From: Nectonema munidae
Lineage: Eukaryota; Nematomorpha; Nectonematoida; Nectonematidae
Direction: 5' to 3'
DNA: 64,000 bases
Assembly: GCA_030549495.1 (NCBI GenBank)
Contig: JAUIRK010000875.1
Span: 1,143,501-1,207,500, forward strand
Every line of letters begins with the position of its first letter. Positions within the stretch are counted from its first letter, which is position 1. The notes under the pieces are model-generated. The model was given only the letters and a program-made list of their open reading frames with translations, ran no database searches and was not told the DNA's origin. A program made the position numbers and the translations under genes. Below, one piece after another: positions 20,769 through 31,460 of this stretch.

Positions 20769-21764
20769 CATCTAGCTATTATCTACTAGCTACAGCAAAG
20801 TTAGCAACGTACATCTGCTTATTCTACCTTGCATCTTTTATTGTACATTGGATAGTATCATCAAGTTTTTCCTTTGAATTTTTATTATTATTATATAATG
20901 ATCTTGTTTGCAATATTAGAGATTTTGATAGAACAAAATAATATCGAGATACTTAGAAAAATGGGCTAATAAATTTCCACCATAATAATTTTTTTCGCAT
21001 ATTCAAATATTTCATCCATTTGACGAAATATTCTTTACTTTAGTTATATATAAACTAACCTACCTCTTTACACACATACATAATTGCCATTGTTCGGATA
21101 CGATGCCTAATGAATAATCAATTTTGTCTCTCACTTAAAAAACCTACATTGCGCTTTACATGCACCAAGAAAATATATCGTCATCTGACTTTTTCGTATG
21201 GGTGAAATTGAGTTGAAATTATTTAGGAATAAACATGGCAGCCTTTTAATTCAAAATTTGCACGTGTATTGAGATCATTTGAAAAGTACTTAGTATTCAA
21301 TAAACTAAGATAAATAATAAATATGAAGAATTATTTATTCGGAAAAAAATTAAAATTCATTTTAAAATTTCCTCAAAAGGATCTTTAATTTCGTATGGTC
21401 AGTAGATAGCTGTCATTGATTGGTGTAAAGTGTTTCTTGTGTCGTTTTACCACACTCCACGTACTTTTGAATTTCAATGATGAGCTAATGTAGTATTTTA
21501 TTTTGTTTTATTCTAGTAATATCTTGCCTTTTTCAAATTAATTTTGAACAAATCCTGCAAAAAAAAAAGAAAAATATATTTAAGATTATAACGAATAATA
21601 AAAGAAGCAGATGATAACAACAGACTCAAATTGATAAGCTATTTAGAAAATTTATAGTATTAATTAGGTGATGCTTTTTTTTTAAATATTAACATAAAAA
21701 TAAGGAAGAAGAATTCTTATATTGAAATTGGACCAAAATTGTGTTATTAAGGACCATTCTTGTT
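20769..21764. other. Non-coding AT-rich stretch
   Basis: No gene or structured repeat was seen. On the left it is the sequence the hAT element inserted into. Confidence 0.5.
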
Positions 21765-22381
21765 TAAACCCGCTTTTAAATTTTTACATTAAAGGATTTA
21801 TAACTGTATACTTTTATATAAAGAAAGTTGAAAGTATTTATCATTGGCAGGTGTTCAAAATAGTGAAAAAAAACTAATATTTTTTTACTATTCCAGAAAA
21901 GGTTCCCATTTACTTTCACAAAAAGATTTTTAGGTAATCTTTTACTTTACGGTTTCGTCAATCAAAAAATTTCTCTGACAAATTATTGGCTGTTGTGATG
22001 TCAATCAAACTATATAATTTTTAACTAGTTTTAATATATAGGCAATGCTATAAAGCATAAAAATTACAACATACATCTAAATGAATAAATAATATATTTA
22101 TTTTACATTACAGTGGAGCCCGCTTATTGTCATACCCCCGGGGTATGATTAATTTTTGACCCGGGGTTTTCTTCCGGGTTTTTTTTCGTTTTTTGGGGTT
22201 TTTTATGGTTTGAAAAAAAAAAAAAAAATTTAAAAAAAAGGTACTTAGTAAGCAAACATTTGATACAAAAATTGATTAAAAACTTTTTTTTATGGAATTC
22301 AAACTTAAAAAAAATAGAAAATTTATAACATAAAAAATTCAAAAATTATAATAAAATTTTGTTGAATATATTTTACTAAAG
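21765..22381 (+). repeat. Tandem duplication, unit A (with insertion)
   Basis: The unit begins AAACCCGCTTT and ends TATTTTACTAAAG. It is almost identical to 22387-22883 apart from a 133-bp insertion here and a few small differences, including an 11-base expansion in unit B. High identity points to a recent duplication. Confidence 0.9.
22111..22243 (+). mobile_element. Short insertion with TA duplication (pogo-like left end)
   Basis: Unit A has 131 bases plus TA between ACATTA and CTTAGTAAGC; unit B reads straight through ACATTACTTAGTAAGC. The insert starts CAGTGGAGCCCGCTTATTG, the style of Tc1/mariner-pogo (Tigger-like) termini, and a TA repeat flanks it. The right end is A-rich and lacks the matching inverted terminus, so it may be internally rearranged. 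Loss from unit B is the alternative. Confidence 0.6.
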
Positions 22382-22386
22382 AAAAT

Positions 22387-22883
22387 AAACCCGCTTTAAA
22401 ATTTTTACATTAAAGGATTTATAACTGTATACTTTTATATAAAGAAAGTTGAAAGTATTTATCATTGGCAGGTGTTCAAAAAGAAGGTTCAAAATAGTGA
22501 AAAAAAAAACTAATATTTTTTTACTATTCCGGAAAAAGTTTCCATTTACTTTCACAAAAAGATTTTTAGGTAATCTTTTACTTTACGGTTTCGTCAATCA
22601 AAAAATTTCTCTGACAAATTATTGGCTGTTGTGATGTCAATCAAACTATATAATTTTTAACTAGTTTTAATATATAGGCAATGCTATAAAGCATAAAAAT
22701 TACAACATACATCTAAATGAATAAATAATATATTTATTTTACATTACTTAGTAAGCAAACATTTGATACAAAAATTGATTAAAAACTTTTTTTTATGGAA
22801 TTCAAACTTAAAAAAATAGAAAATTTATAACATAAAAAATTCAAAAATTATAATAAAATTTTGTTGAATATATTTTACTAAAG
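22387..22883 (+). repeat. Tandem duplication, unit B (empty site)
   Basis: Second copy of 21765-22381 without the insertion; it gives the pre-insertion sequence at about 22747. Confidence 0.9.
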
Positions 22884-23104
22884 ATTCTAGATATAATTTA
22901 CAAAAAATATGTGAGTAAATTAAAAAAAAAGATAAAAATGAGTTAAAAATACATACTTTATTTCTGTTCAATACTTGAGGTTACATAATTCCTTCAAAGA
23001 GAATATTAAATGTATAGTTTTATTAACTTTTTTAAAAATCCAATTTATCATTCGTGAAATAAAAATCAGAAGTTTTAATTTTTAGATAAAATTTCGTTTT
23101 GACT

Positions 23105-23172
23105 CAGAGTAGTATTTTTAGAGAGTAGCTCTCTAAAGAAAGTATTTTTAGAGAGTAGCTCTAAAAATAGTG
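23105..23172 (+). repeat. Short tandem repeat with palindrome
   Basis: GTATTTTTAGAGAGTAGCTC occurs twice about 35 bases apart; the core AGAGAGTAGCTCTCT is nearly palindromic. Confidence 0.75.
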
Positions 23173-23269
23173 TTCAATAAGTTAATTCGGTCAAATTCGA
23201 ATTCCCTTTTCCACACAAAATAATTGTTAAAAATTAACGATATATATTTACCTAGTTTGTCTTCTTTAA

Positions 23270-24126
23270 CATTTAAGTTATTGAATGACAAACTTCCTAT
23301 AGTGTTTCAGAATCTTTTTCCTCCCAATTTATCCTCCGATGTTTATTCCTTCGCTCAACCGGCAAGTTCACCTTTCTTTTTTTTAGGCTAAAAAATATCA
23401 AAAAATTTGATTGTTTGGAATGTTATAAAGTTCTACAATAAAAATCCTAATTTATTTTATAACACATCCAGTCTTTCTAAATTAAAAAATAACTACATAA
23501 AGAAATTGTTTCATGCTATGTTGATATTAACTCATGTCTTTAAAAGTTTCAACTTTTTTTCACTTTCAACTGTTTGCAAGCATCGCAGCCTATCCTAGCA
23601 AGTGTTGAAAAAAATTCCCTCTTGCTCTAACTCCTTTTTGAATATATTCATTTTTGTCTTGATACATTCTATCTTCATTCTCTTTTTTTTTTTTTTTCTA
23701 ATAATTCATGTATTTATGCTTACTTTAGTATAAAATAATTACTCTATAAAATAAGTATTTTTGGGTCATTATAGCAAGCGAGTTCAGTAAGCTTTTTAAT
23801 GATCCAGCTTAAATAGATATTAGCTGTGTCAACCAAGAAAGAAAAAAAAAAGAAAAGCTTAAATAGAATTAATTTTCTTCTTCTTCTATGTGTTCCATTA
23901 CTTTAGACTGTTATCAGGCCCTTCTTGATGCTGTTATAATAGTTTTTAATGGAATTTTAGTCTTGTTTCAATCTTTTGTTTAATTATTGTGAAGTTTGAT
24001 CAATGTAACAAAAACTACAGTCTTTAGAATTTATTTGATAGAAATTCTTTTTGAATTTACCTTCTAATGTGTCAAATTTCAATGCCAACAAAATTGTTAA
24101 TTGAAAATAAAGAAAGAAAGAAGGAA
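23270..24126 (+). mobile_element. Probable LINE 3' end
   Basis: Positions 23276-23596 read, with frame changes, like the variable carboxy end of a CR1-like ORF2: LLNDKLPIVFQNLFP, then KFDCLECYKVLQ-like and IKKLFHAML. A non-coding region follows and ends at 24108-24125 with AATAAAGAAAGAAAGAAGG, a typical LINE tail. No catalytic motif remains, so the assignment rests on the tail and weak protein similarity. Confidence 0.35.
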
Positions 24127-24171
24127 AATTTATTAATTCAATTCATTATAAGGAAGATTAAAATAATGTTT

Positions 24172-24312
24172 TTGATTTGAATACAAGTACAAATACACGT
24201 ACGGCTAACAAAAGACGATTTCAATGTTACCTTAATTTCAAGTTCTTATTTGTAAAAAAATAATATTTCTGTGTATTTGGGTAAAAAGTCCTACCGGTTA
24301 CTATGGATTGAT
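24172..24312 (+). repeat. Dispersed direct repeat B, copy 1
   Basis: This runs from TTGATTTGAATACAAGTAC to CTACCGGTTACTATGGAT. About 135 bases match 25300-25436, 1.1 kb to the right in the same orientation, with a few differences. Confidence 0.85.
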
Positions 24313-25299
24313 AAAAGTTAAATACAGTGGAAGTACATTAATATGTGTATATATACAGACAAAACGAAGTAGAGTACAGTAAATATATGGAAATAACAGA
24401 TTTGCATATTCCTATATAGACGTATACATATATATAATTATTAAAAAGAAAAGAAAACAAATATAAAGTAAAACATAAAGTAAATTTATGATAAAGAACA
24501 AATATAACAGTTAAGTTGATCACATGAGAAGTAACCATTTGCAAATATGTAAAATTTAATTTCTTTTAATATTTTGGATAATTCAATAAAACTGTTTCAA
24601 AACAAAGGAATTTTATAAGTATTTCCTTGCTTATACTTAGTATTTTTAGCTCCATCAATGTAGTAGTAATAGTTTATTTCATTAAAAATCTTTGTACATA
24701 TTACATATAGTAGTTAAAAAAGATATAATCATAACTATATTTTTACACAGATATATTTTCTGGTTATGACTATTGTAATCACAAGAAGAAGTGAATGAGT
24801 TTGATATACATGAAGGTACGTCCAGAAAAAGCCTTGAAAGCAAATTTTTAAACTATTCATTAATACAAATTTTTCATTTGTATGTGCATTATAACCTAGA
24901 TTAAAAATAGAACTAACAACTTTTTTTTGTAACGATTAGCAATTAAAAACAAATGTCCTCTTTTTAATTAATAGAATTTTTATTTTAAACTCATTCTATT
25001 CCGTTAATTATATGTATCCTTTTTCTCCTAAATTAAATTGTTAATTGCAAATTCGCACTTAATAACCATTTTTTATATCGCAGTTAATAGTGATAAAAAC
25101 AAAAGCACTATTATTTTTTGTTTCAATTTATATGTAAAAGTAGAGTTGGGAGCAAGGATCAAAATCATATCCCTAAATAGTAAAAACAGTATAAAAATTA
25201 TAAATAAATTAATCTTATGTTTATCTTTGTTGTAACAAAAAGATGCTACTATATTTCAATGCATTTGAAAAAAAATATTCTGTAATGCTCTGATCTCAT
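24313..25299. other. AT-rich sequence between repeat B copies
   Basis: No coding region, tRNA-like primer site or polymerase motif was recognised. Confidence 0.5.
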
Positions 25300-25436
25300 T
25301 TTGATTTGAATACAAGTACAAATACACGTAAGGCTAACAAAAGCCTATTTAAATGTTACTTTAATTTCAAGTTCTTATTTGTAAAAAATGATATTTCTTT
25401 GTATTTTGGTAAAAAGTCCTACCGGTTACTATGGAT
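25300..25436 (+). repeat. Dispersed direct repeat B, copy 2
   Basis: Shares TTGATTTGAATACAAGTAC through CTACCGGTTACTATGGAT with copy 1. The sequences diverge at both ends. Confidence 0.85.
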
Positions 25437-25939
25437 ATTATATTTTAAATTTATAAAAGAAAGTGCTTGTAGGCCTTTGAATTTTTTTCACAACTATAAA
25501 TATGCAATGTCTTTCTTTTTAAATTCTTTTTTTATATGTTTAGTGGTGTATTCCAATTTTATTTTATCAATTAATAAATTTTCATCACATTTCTGATTAT
25601 TATAGTTTGTAAATCATTTATTCTCCCTCTCCTTTTATTTTTTTTGGCCTCCTTTGATCGTGAAGTATTGTTTATTAATATTTATTTTATCATTTTATAG
25701 AAGAAAATCTATGGAGTTGCACTTTCAATTTTTGAATTAAAATACTCAGACAGAACCCTTGAACGTATAAAATCAGCCTATATATCAAAAATATAAAACC
25801 ACTTAAACTTAGGATATAAAATTTTTGGATAAATCGGCTGACCTGAGATGTATGTATTTGAAATATTTATGACGATAAAAAAACCATTAGGCTAATCAAA
25901 TTGACTATATTGACCTTCATATACGCATGTGAAATTACT

Positions 25940-26110
25940 CCTTCTCTTGGGGCGTGAATAAGGTTAGATATTCGCTTTCGATTACTCAAGGTCTTAGGTT
26001 CGATCCCCCATCAAGCCTTCTTTTTCATAGTTCTATGCAAGTGGCGCAATTGTGCCTTGTCGATCAAAACGCCTCACGCTATCTTTACCTTACTCTTATT
26101 TCGGCGGGTA
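25940..26110 (+). mobile_element. tRNA-derived SINE
   Basis: A possible tRNA-like head precedes the B box GGTTCGATCCC at about 25993-26003. A body with GCGCAATTGTGCCTTGTCG follows. The shared body block with the copy at 4850-4990 supports a SINE family. The A box is poorly preserved. Confidence 0.55.
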
Positions 26111-26409
26111 AAAAGTTTTTTAACATTATTTACATACCGGAATTAAAAATGTTTATTAATGTTACTCCTCAATTAGACTCATCGAGATTCTGTTTAGGGG
26201 TTATTCGTTAATGACCCACAAAAGTAATAGAGGAAAGGGAGGGTCAAACGAAAACAAAACGCTCTATTTTGGAAGTGGTGTGATTTTTAAGATTTAATAT
26301 AGGGCTATAGATTATTAATAAATCTAAAGATGAGTGATAAATGCAGTTTGCTATTTTCTTTCTGATCGGAACATGTTATCAATTGGATTGTTCAATAATA
26401 GTCTATTAC

Positions 26410-26417
26410 TTTTCAAA
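26410..26417 (+). repeat. Left target-site duplication, 2.5-kb hAT
   Basis: TTTTCAAA abuts CAGGGGCACATCC; the same eight bases lie at 28915-28922. Confidence 0.88.
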
Positions 26418-26797
26418 CAGGGGCACATCCGGGGGGGGGGGGGCAAAAATGACCTTCAATAAAATGACCCCAATAATTTTCTAGAAGTAAGAGTTGCTGC
26501 TTGTTTATAAAACATGTATGATGATCGCATTATAGAATGTAATGATCATATGCGTGAGAGCTATATAATAATCCATTGTTTCAATATTCATGCAATAAGT
26601 AAGCAATGTTTATCACAGTGTCTCCTTGTAGTATTTTTGAGCAAACACGTTAATGATCCACTAGATTTTCTCATCTGTCATCGTGATTCTATTTCTCTTT
26701 CTGTCTCCTCTTCCGCTTTCTCTGCTAAAACTCAATCATTCACTCAAGCTCTCTTCTCTTGTTTAAGCTCTCCTATCTCATTCAGCTCTCTTGTCTC

Positions 26798-26997
26798 CAG
26801 TGACGTAGCTAGGGCTGGACATGAGGTGCCGTGCCCACTCTCCTATGTACCTCATGGTGCCCCATGCATCTTATGCGATATTAGTTTTCGAGAATTTCTC
26901 CAATGAAAGGATCAAGAAAGTATAAATAATGTTGCTCAAGTTTTTTGTTTTTAAATTGCGCCCCCCCCCTATCAACTTTTTTCTGGCTACACCACTG
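26798..26997. mobile_element. 200-bp hAT-type MITE
   Basis: The ends are CAGTGACGTAGCTAGGG and, inverted, CAGTGGTGTAGCCAG, the CAGTGGCGTAGC-type terminus of many hAT elements. Flanking eight-base sequences (CTTGTCTC and CTTCTGTC) match only partly, so the duplication is uncertain. Confidence 0.72.
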
Positions 26998-27849
26998 CTT
27001 CTGTCTAATTTGCATTTAGAGTTAAATTAAAATAGTTTTTAATCGTTACAATTTTATATCAATGAATATTGTTAGATTTGCGCTAAGAATTTTTTTTCAA
27101 CAAAAGTCACTTAATCTTTGTCACTACGTTTGTTACATTTTGTACCATTTGAAAACTTTAATTTTTTCAAGTCAAGAAATTTTTTTCAATAGTTATTTCG
27201 GAATGAATATTTTGACTATCTATTCAGTTTAAAAACAAGAATACTCTATTTGCTTAATATTTGAGCAGAGATATTTTTTATAATGTTCGATTGTTAAATT
27301 TTATAAGTAACACTACATAATTAATTAAATCATTTTTTTTAAGAAAATTTGTTGATTACTATAATAAAAATATAATATCGAAACAAAATGTTTCAGTTGT
27401 TAAAAATTTACTTTTTATAACAGCTGTCAGAATTTTATTTGTGGACAAAAATATTTAAAAAAACGCAATGATTTTCTTTTCTCGTATACTTTGATTTATG
27501 TTAGTTTAAATAATTTTTTAATGATTTTGTGTTTTTAGACTTAAATAATTTTATAAAAAGTGATTAAATTACAATTTTTGTATACTATGATTCTTTACAA
27601 TATGTAAAAAACACAAGTGCTACCAAATCACCCTATACGGGTTAGCTACTTGTTGGCTTTTGCTGCTTATAAAAACTTGAAAATATCAAATAAACTCTCA
27701 TTCTTTATGCCTCTTATTATTTTAAAATTATTCTAAGAACAGACGGTTCCATTTTAAAATAGTGAAAATTGCTCTATTAGTTTATTTTGTTTCCTTTTTC
27801 TCTTATGTTAATTATGTAGCAAATTTTTCAATTTTAAGTAAAAGGTAAG

Positions 27850-27997
27850 GTGCAGCGGGTGTATTTTCATTGACAAGCCACTGATGTACCGCTTATGTCA
27901 AACTATGAACAAATTCGTATCGATGAGGAATCGAATCCAGAGGATTCCGTGCTTAGTTCATCATCTCAACCAACCTGTCATGCCACCCATAGAGTAT
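27850..27997 (-). mobile_element. tRNA-derived SINE, second family
   Basis: On the minus strand the head reads GGGTGGCATGACAGGTTGG (A-box region) and then GGATTCGATTCC (B box), about 45 bases apart, followed by a non-tRNA body. The layout is that of a tRNA-derived SINE head rather than a working tRNA gene: no acceptor stem closes it. Confidence 0.6.
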
Positions 27998-28005
27998 GCT
28001 GTAGG

Positions 28006-28183
28006 GCAGCCTTTTTCAAACTTTTTTTACCGCGACCCATAGCAAGAACCAGAGTTTTATAATACTTAGGTGTAATAAGACGAACTCTGTTCACTACGTT
28101 CATTTATTCAGCATCGACTATTTACATGTCCTTTCTTTTTTGTCATGAGCAATTGGTCGGAACCCACAGTTTGAAAAACGCTG
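28006..28183. mobile_element. 178-bp hAT-type MITE, copy 1
   Basis: The ends are CAGCCTTTTTCAAAC and GTTTGAAAAACGCTG, with perfect 8-bp duplications CTGTAGGG at 27998-28005 and 28184-28191. It is the same family as 47405-47596, sharing GCGACCCATAGCAAGAACCA and CATTTATTCAGCATCGA. Confidence 0.93.
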
Positions 28184-28974
28184 CTGTAGGGGATACGTCA
28201 AATTAGTTTTCATGAAAGTTAAGTTATGCTCTAAATTTTTTAGTTTTTGTTAAAGCTCTATAACTTTTTCTGATAGACTTTTTTTCTCCTTAAAAGTTAT
28301 TATAAAAGACAAATCATTGCAAAATGTTAAAAGTTATTTTACTTTTTGTAGCTTGCATCAAATTAGCTTTTAAACTATTTTTGAATGCTGCTGAGAAAAA
28401 TGAAATCATAATTTATTGTTTGCACAATTATAACTTCATTACCCTTGCCCCTGAATCAATCACATTTTTTCATATAAACATCACAGGGTGTCTAGTAGAC
28501 TCTTTGCCTTCAGACTACATTCACTCATATAAAACTATCCAACCTTCAGTTATTTGTTTTCTCTATGGATCAAATATCCTTTCATGAATTCCTGTAATGT
28601 GCCTGGTAGACTACTTCACTTTCAAATGAAAAGCCTATTCTACCCCCAACAATTTTGGATTTTTTTAAACTACTGTATATTCTCCAAATTTAATTAAAAT
28701 ATTTTCGCTGGAAGTATAGTATTTAAATTCACCAAATTTGTAAAAAAATATAAAGTAGTCTTATAAATTTAGGACTTTAGGTATTCGCTGAATACACTCT
28801 ATTTTAAAGGATTGCTTGAATATTTGCTCTCCCGTGGTATTTCCAGACCACTAATTTTGAAAATTGCAACAAAAAAATTTTGCCCCCCAATAATTTCGAG
28901 GATGTGCGCTCCTGTTTTCAAAGTATTCTCAATGAAATTTGATGACACAGTAAGCAGCTAATTAGCTCTTTGTG

Positions 28975-31230
28975 TAGCTATGTCAGAATTAAATCAAAGG
29001 AAAATAAGTTAAAAAAGAAAGATTTTTTCTTGATTTTTATGCAAAATGTTATCTGTGCTCTTTTCCATTCGGTATACTTAACATTCAACTCATCCAAACT
29101 ATCACCCACAACTAAAGGTAATTTTTTCGGGATTTCCGAGCTAAGAGCATCCATCACTATGATAAACAACAAAGGACTTATTACAGACCCTTAATGAACA
29201 CCAACATTTATTTTAAACCACTCTGAAAGCTCACCTTCGATACGCACTGCTGTTCTTGAATCTCGATAAATTTCCATTACTGCATTCACTTCAAACTCAG
29301 GTATACCCTTCTTTCTTAATGCCCAACGTATAACATTCCTAGGAACTGAATCAAAAGCCTTCTCAAGATCGACAAACGCTATATATAATTCTTTTCCAAC
29401 TCTCAAATACTTCTCAATCAGTTGCCTCATTATGAAAATTGCGTTTATAGTGCCTTTTCCTGGTGTAAACCCCATTTGCAGATCATCATTATCAACTTCC
29501 GCTCTGATTCTACCTTCAAACACTCTTTCTAAAACCTTCATACCGTGCTTCAGCATTTTCAGACTTCTGTAATTCACACTGCCTTTCCCCTTGTACAACG
29601 GAACTAAAGCGCTTTTTCTCCAACTTTTTGGCATTTTTTCTCCATTCATCATTTGATTTCCAATCTTTGCTAACTCATTTTTCAAATGACACATCTCAAT
29701 CACCTCAATGGGTACACCACTTGGGCCAGCCGACTTACCATTCTTCATCTTCAATATAGCGGCCTTTATCTCCTCTGCTGTTATTAGCCTTTGGACCCTG
29801 GATAATATTGCTACTGTAATAAATTTCCAAAGAATTTTCATTATTGAAAAGTTCTTCACAGTACTCTTTCCATGTTTTGAATCTGTCTTCTAGATCAAGA
29901 TGTTTGTTTCCATTTTTATCTGATATGCAAGGCCCGCGAACAATATCTTTTTTATTTCTAGTTTTCAGTCTCAGTTTTGCCATTTTAAAGACTTTTCTCA
30001 TTCTTTCTTCTGGGCTCAAATTCTTTTAATTCCTTTTTAACTTCGTCAGTCATTGCCCTCCTAATGACCTTTTTTTGCCTCCCTCCTGCTCTTCACATAA
30101 TCCTTTCTAGTTAACTCCTTTTTTACTTTACGCCAATTTTTGTATTTCGATTTTTTTATTTTTAACTGCATTCTTAACATCCTGGTCATTCCACCACCAA
30201 CTCTTTCTTTCTCCTCTAGATTTCCAGACGCCGCACACTTTTTTCATAACATTTGATAAAACCTTCATCTTGTCATCCCAGCAATTGGCCTCTTCTAGAA
30301 CACGTTCTGCTTCTCTAACAAACTTTTCCTTTGTACCAGTCTCTTTCAGTTTCCAAGTTTTCCCTCTCTCTTTCTTTTCCATATTAATCTTTCGTTTCGG
30401 ATTAAAAATCATGTCCGTAACTAATTCTATGTTGAGTCATCACTTTCACGTCTTTAACTTTATCGCTTTTTCTAACCAATATGTAATCTGTTACACTTAC
30501 TTTCCCACCCGAATCAAAAGTTATCAATTTTTTGAAACAGGTATTGACAATCTTGAGGTCAAAACTATCGGCAAACTCTAGCAGCATTTCTCCCTCTTTA
30601 TTTCTTTTTCCAAAACCTTTGTGAACGTCTTCGAAACCTTCAACATGTCCATTGAAATCACCAAGAACAACGCAATTACCCTTTACCTTCATCATCACTT
30701 CAGTCAAGCAATAGTAAAACTCCACTTTTTCTTCTAAACTAAGACCAACCTGCGGTGCGTAGGCAGATACAAATTTCACCACTTCTTCGTAAACAGTCAT
30801 CTCCATAATAATTACTTTACTTGACACTCTTCTAACACTGACAATCTTTTCAAGCCAATCCTAATGAACCATTAGATCAACTCCTTCTTGTCCTACTTTG
30901 TTTCCAATCCAGTACAATTTGTATCCGTGCTCTAATCATCCGCGTGCCTTCTTATATCTCACTTCCTGAAGACCTGCAACAATTACTTTTCTTTCTACAA
31001 ACATATTCACCACTTCTACCTACAAGCGAACCAACATTTGTTGACGCAAATTTGAGTATTTTCATTGGCCTTGTAAGGGACAAAAAATTAGGAATCCTGG
31101 GCTCCCAATGGGTGTTACCAGGGTCCCTCATGAGTCTTCTTGTACTTACCTCTGAGAAAAACTTTTTCGCCATGACTCTATTTGCCCCAGTTACCCGGAG
31201 GTTAAGCAACTGGGAACATAATTTTTCGTA
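28975..31230 (-). pseudogene. RTE-like LINE ORF (endonuclease + partial RT)
   Basis: Around 31060-30950 the endonuclease starts with MKILKFASTNVGSLVGRSGE. The 30827-30402 frame continues with FVSAYAPQVGLSLEEKVEF, VVLGDFNGHVEGFEDVHKGF and SVTDYILVRKSDKVKDVKV. A basic linker lies at 30412-29735. RT is at 29859-29191: KMKNGKSAGPSGVPIEVIE, SALVPLYKGKGSVNYRSLK, QMGFTPGKGTINAIFIMRQL, YIAFVDLEKAFDSVPRNVI. It carries on at 29172 with LLFIIVMDALS and DELNVKYTEWKRA. The YADD segment is missing between KKLPL and GDSLDEL. At least four frame changes or stops separate the pieces. Confidence 0.8.
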
Positions 31231-31460
31231 GTATTTGAGTTGTTGTTGCATAATGTTATAGTGGAGCGTGATTTTTATGACGGAATGCCCTTCCTGGCGC
31301 CAACCAGTATTTGTATTCAGGACTGGAAACATTTAGCCTTTACACAATCAAGTACTAAACACACAAGGCAGTGGTAATTTGGAATCGGAGTTATTTTCTC
31401 CTAGAACAAGAGACAGCCAAGGCTATCGAGTTTGTTCTACCCGGAGCTTTCGGTTAAAGG
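28975..31460 (-). mobile_element. RTE-like LINE, 3'-truncated
   Basis: On the minus strand a 5' region (near 31300, CTGGTTGGCGCCAGGAAGGG) leads into an endonuclease and a reverse transcriptase typical of RTE-like or Proto2 LINEs. The sequence stops at about 28975, soon after the RT core: the remainder of RT and the 3' tail are missing. 3' loss is unusual for LINEs, which usually lose the 5' end, so a later deletion is likely. The left border lies about 50 bases right of the hAT duplication. Confidence 0.82.

Larger units (their letters stand above)
26418..28914. mobile_element. Decayed 2.5-kb hAT element with nested insertions
   Basis: The left end CAGGGGCACATCC, followed by a G run and GGGGCAAAAA, pairs with the right end, read inversely as CAGGAGCGCACATCC and then GGGGGGCAAAATTTT. 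The element is flanked by a perfect 8-bp duplication, TTTTCAAA. No transposase motif survives, so it is non-autonomous or decayed. It carries two smaller hAT-type elements (26798-26997, 28006-28183) and a SINE (27850-27997). Removing these leaves about 2 kb. Confidence 0.82.

Noticed and set aside
24172-25436. Direct repeats considered as LTRs of a retroelement
   Set aside because: They are only about 135 bp, lack TG...CA ends, and no primer-binding site, polypurine tract or coding remains lie between.
26514-26906. 130-residue open frame as a gene
   Set aside because: It crosses the border of a hAT-type MITE (26798-26997) and shows no family motif.
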